Source of the DNA: an uncultured Paracoccaceae bacterium | GTDB lineage: Bacteria; Pseudomonadota; Alphaproteobacteria; Rhodobacterales; Rhodobacteraceae | Assembly: GCA_905182165.1 (NCBI GenBank) | Contig: CAJJAK010000011.1 | Location: 83,797-147,796 of the forward strand | DNA length: 64,000 nt | Reading direction: 5' to 3' | Part shown: piece by piece, positions 62,629-64,000 of the stretch | Layout of the letters: each line of letters starts with the position of its first letter | Position numbering within the stretch: position 1 is the first letter of the stretch | Translations under genes and position numbers: made by a program | The notes under the pieces: generated by a model | Seen by the model: only the letters and a program-made list of their open reading frames with translations | Database searches by the model: none | What the model was told of the DNA's origin: nothing

Positions 62629-63926
62629 TTACCTATTTTCTACATCTAAATAATTTCGTTCAGTTGGACCATTATAAAGCTGTCGAGGTCTACCAATTTT
62701 TTGAATAGGATCCCCAATCATTTCCTTCCACTGGGCAATCCAACCAACTGTTCTACCCAATGCAAACATAACAGTAAACATTTCATTTGGTATTTCAAGT
62801 GCTCGATAAATAATCCCAGAGTAAAAGTCAACGTTAGGATAAAGTTTTCTATCCACAAAGTAAGGATCTGTTAAGGCTTCATTTTCAAGACCTTTGGCGA
62901 TATCTAAAATAGGATCTTCAACTCCTAAATCTTTGAGAACTTCATCAGCTGCTACTTTGATGATCTTAGCGCGTGGATCAAAGTTTTTATAAACTCTATG
63001 TCCAAATCCCATTAAACGAAAAGGGTCACTTTTATCTTTAGCTTTTGCCATATATTTTTTCGTGTCGCCACCATCTTCTTTGATTGCATCTCAGCATTGC
63101 CAAACACGCCTGATTTGCACCTCCATGCGCCGGTCCCCAAAGACAGGCTATTCCCGCGGCAATACAGGCAAACGGATTTGCCCCAGATGAAGCCTGCCAG
63201 CCGCACAGTGGAAGTTGAAGCATTTTGCTCATGATCGGCATGAAGTGTGAATATTCTATCCATTGCTTTTGAAAGAATAGGGTCCACTACATAATCTTCA
63301 GTTGGGACTGCAAAACACATTCTAAGAAAATTTGATGCATAGTCTAAATTATTATCTGGATAAACAAATGGTTGTCCAATTGAATATTTATAAGCATATG
63401 CCGCTATTGTAGGGATTTTAGCAATCATTCTGATTGAAGCAATTTCACGTTGATCTTGATCAGAAATATCTATGCTATCGTGATAAAATGCAGATAAAGC
63501 ACCAACTACACCGCACATAATAGCCATAGGGTGTGCATCTCTTCTAAATCCACGAAATAAGTGGTTCATTTGGTCATGAAGCATTGTATGATTTGTGACC
63601 CTAGTCTCAAATTCTATTAATTCTGCTTTAGAGGGTAATTCTCCGTAAAGAAGTAAATAACATACTTCTAAATAATGAGATTGTTCTGCGAGTTGATCAA
63701 TTGGGTAACCCCGATAAAGTAATTCACCTTTGGCACCAGCAATGAATGTAATAGTACTTTCACATGAAGCTGTTGATGTGAATCCTGGATCATAAGTAAA
63801 TACATCACCTTCTGCGTATAACTTTGTAATGTCGACAACATCGGGCCCGGCAGTAGGTGAGTGAATAGGTAATTCAATATTCTTTTCACCAAAAACTAAA
63901 GTTGCTGATTTTGGAGATTTGGTCAT
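62629..63926 (-). CDS. gltA: Citrate synthase, at least two frameshifts
   Basis: Condenses oxaloacetate and acetyl-CoA at the TCA entry. It starts [20 protein letters not shown] at ATG 63926 (AAGGAAG upstream) and shows [40 protein letters not shown] and [18 protein letters not shown] with the first active His. Slips near 63190 and 63050 break [20 protein letters not shown] and [13 protein letters not shown]. The last frame gives [20 protein letters not shown] (second His, substrate Arg) and [20 protein letters not shown] (catalytic Asp). Corrected length is about 432 residues, the hexameric gram-negative type. Confidence 0.95.
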
Positions 63927-63967
63927 ATTTCTTCCTTTTAACATATTATTCAATTGAACTTTGGGTA

Positions 63968-64000
63968 TTATTTCCCAGTAAATATTAAGCTAGCTTCGAG
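63968..64000 (-). CDS. Possible 3' end of an upstream gene (partial, right edge)
   Basis: On the minus strand an open frame of ten codons ends TTT ACT GGG AAA TAA at 63968, 41 bases before the gltA start. In Rhodobacterales gltX usually precedes gltA, but ten codons are too few to identify it. Confidence 0.2.
   Translation of the reverse strand, partial: LEASLIFTGK

Overview
The window looks like the chromosome of an AT-rich marine alphaproteobacterium, most likely a streamlined member of the Rhodobacterales (roseobacter group). Supporting signs are a circularly permuted two-piece tmRNA, an alpha-type SspB, and gene orders known from that order: purL-bolA-grxD, fumC next to a ribbon-helix-helix gene and sspB, glyQ-DUF6446-glyS-PEP-binding protein, an extended folB-folP pair before glmM, and carA divergent from a YqeY gene. 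No tRNA, rRNA, CRISPR array, transposase, integrase or phage gene was seen.

Layout. 0-4 kb: zapA locus (probable tkt start at the left edge), then grxD, bolA and purL. 4-9.7 kb: a LysR regulator divergent from a large indolepyruvate:ferredoxin oxidoreductase, then tusA and ccdA. 9.7-13.4 kb: RHH gene, fumC, sspB, two unknown membrane proteins and the tmRNA. 13.5-21.1 kb: glyoxalase I, an XdhC-family gene, and a fatty-acid beta-oxidation operon (maoC, thiolase, fadJ-like, two acyl-CoA dehydrogenases). 21.3-24.5 kb: rpe and the 5-oxoprolinase genes pxpBCA. 24.5-30.5 kb: rpsF-rpsR-rplI divergent from fabD-fabG-acpP-fabF-mltG. 30.6-33.6 kb: a TrkH-like potassium transporter and a ThDP-dependent decarboxylase. 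33.8-39.9 kb: glycyl-tRNA synthetase genes with DUF6446 and a PPDK-like protein. 40-44.1 kb: SleB-like hydrolase, folB, folP, glmM. 44.1-51.3 kb: EamA transporter, ilvC divergent from two lrp-like genes, ubiL-like, HAD phosphatase, GntR remnant, carA, yqeY. 51.5-59.9 kb: a complete second heme-copper oxidase module (sco, coxB, coxA, two subunit III genes, subunit IV, pseudoazurin, ctaB, DUF2189 protein). 60-64 kb: the ordinary aa3 oxidase subunit I (ctaD), lipB and gltA.

How it fits together. The window is mostly core metabolism: purine, pyrimidine, folate, fatty acid, valine/isoleucine, peptidoglycan and lipoate synthesis, the TCA cycle and respiration. The most accessory-looking segment is the second oxidase module. 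It brings its own copper chaperone, heme O synthase and a blue-copper protein that could donate electrons, and it reads as less AT-rich than its surroundings.

Quality warning. About half of the protein genes, including indispensable ones (rplI, acpP, glyS, carA, gltA, rpe), are broken by one-base frameshifts while both halves keep good family motifs. This fits uncorrected indel errors in the sequence far better than real gene decay. Three lesions are of another kind: an antisense fragment of a DUF368 gene replacing the middle of pxpC, an in-frame TAA in an acyl-CoA dehydrogenase, and a GntR gene cut off after its DNA-binding domain. Frameshifted genes are given as one feature covering the whole locus.
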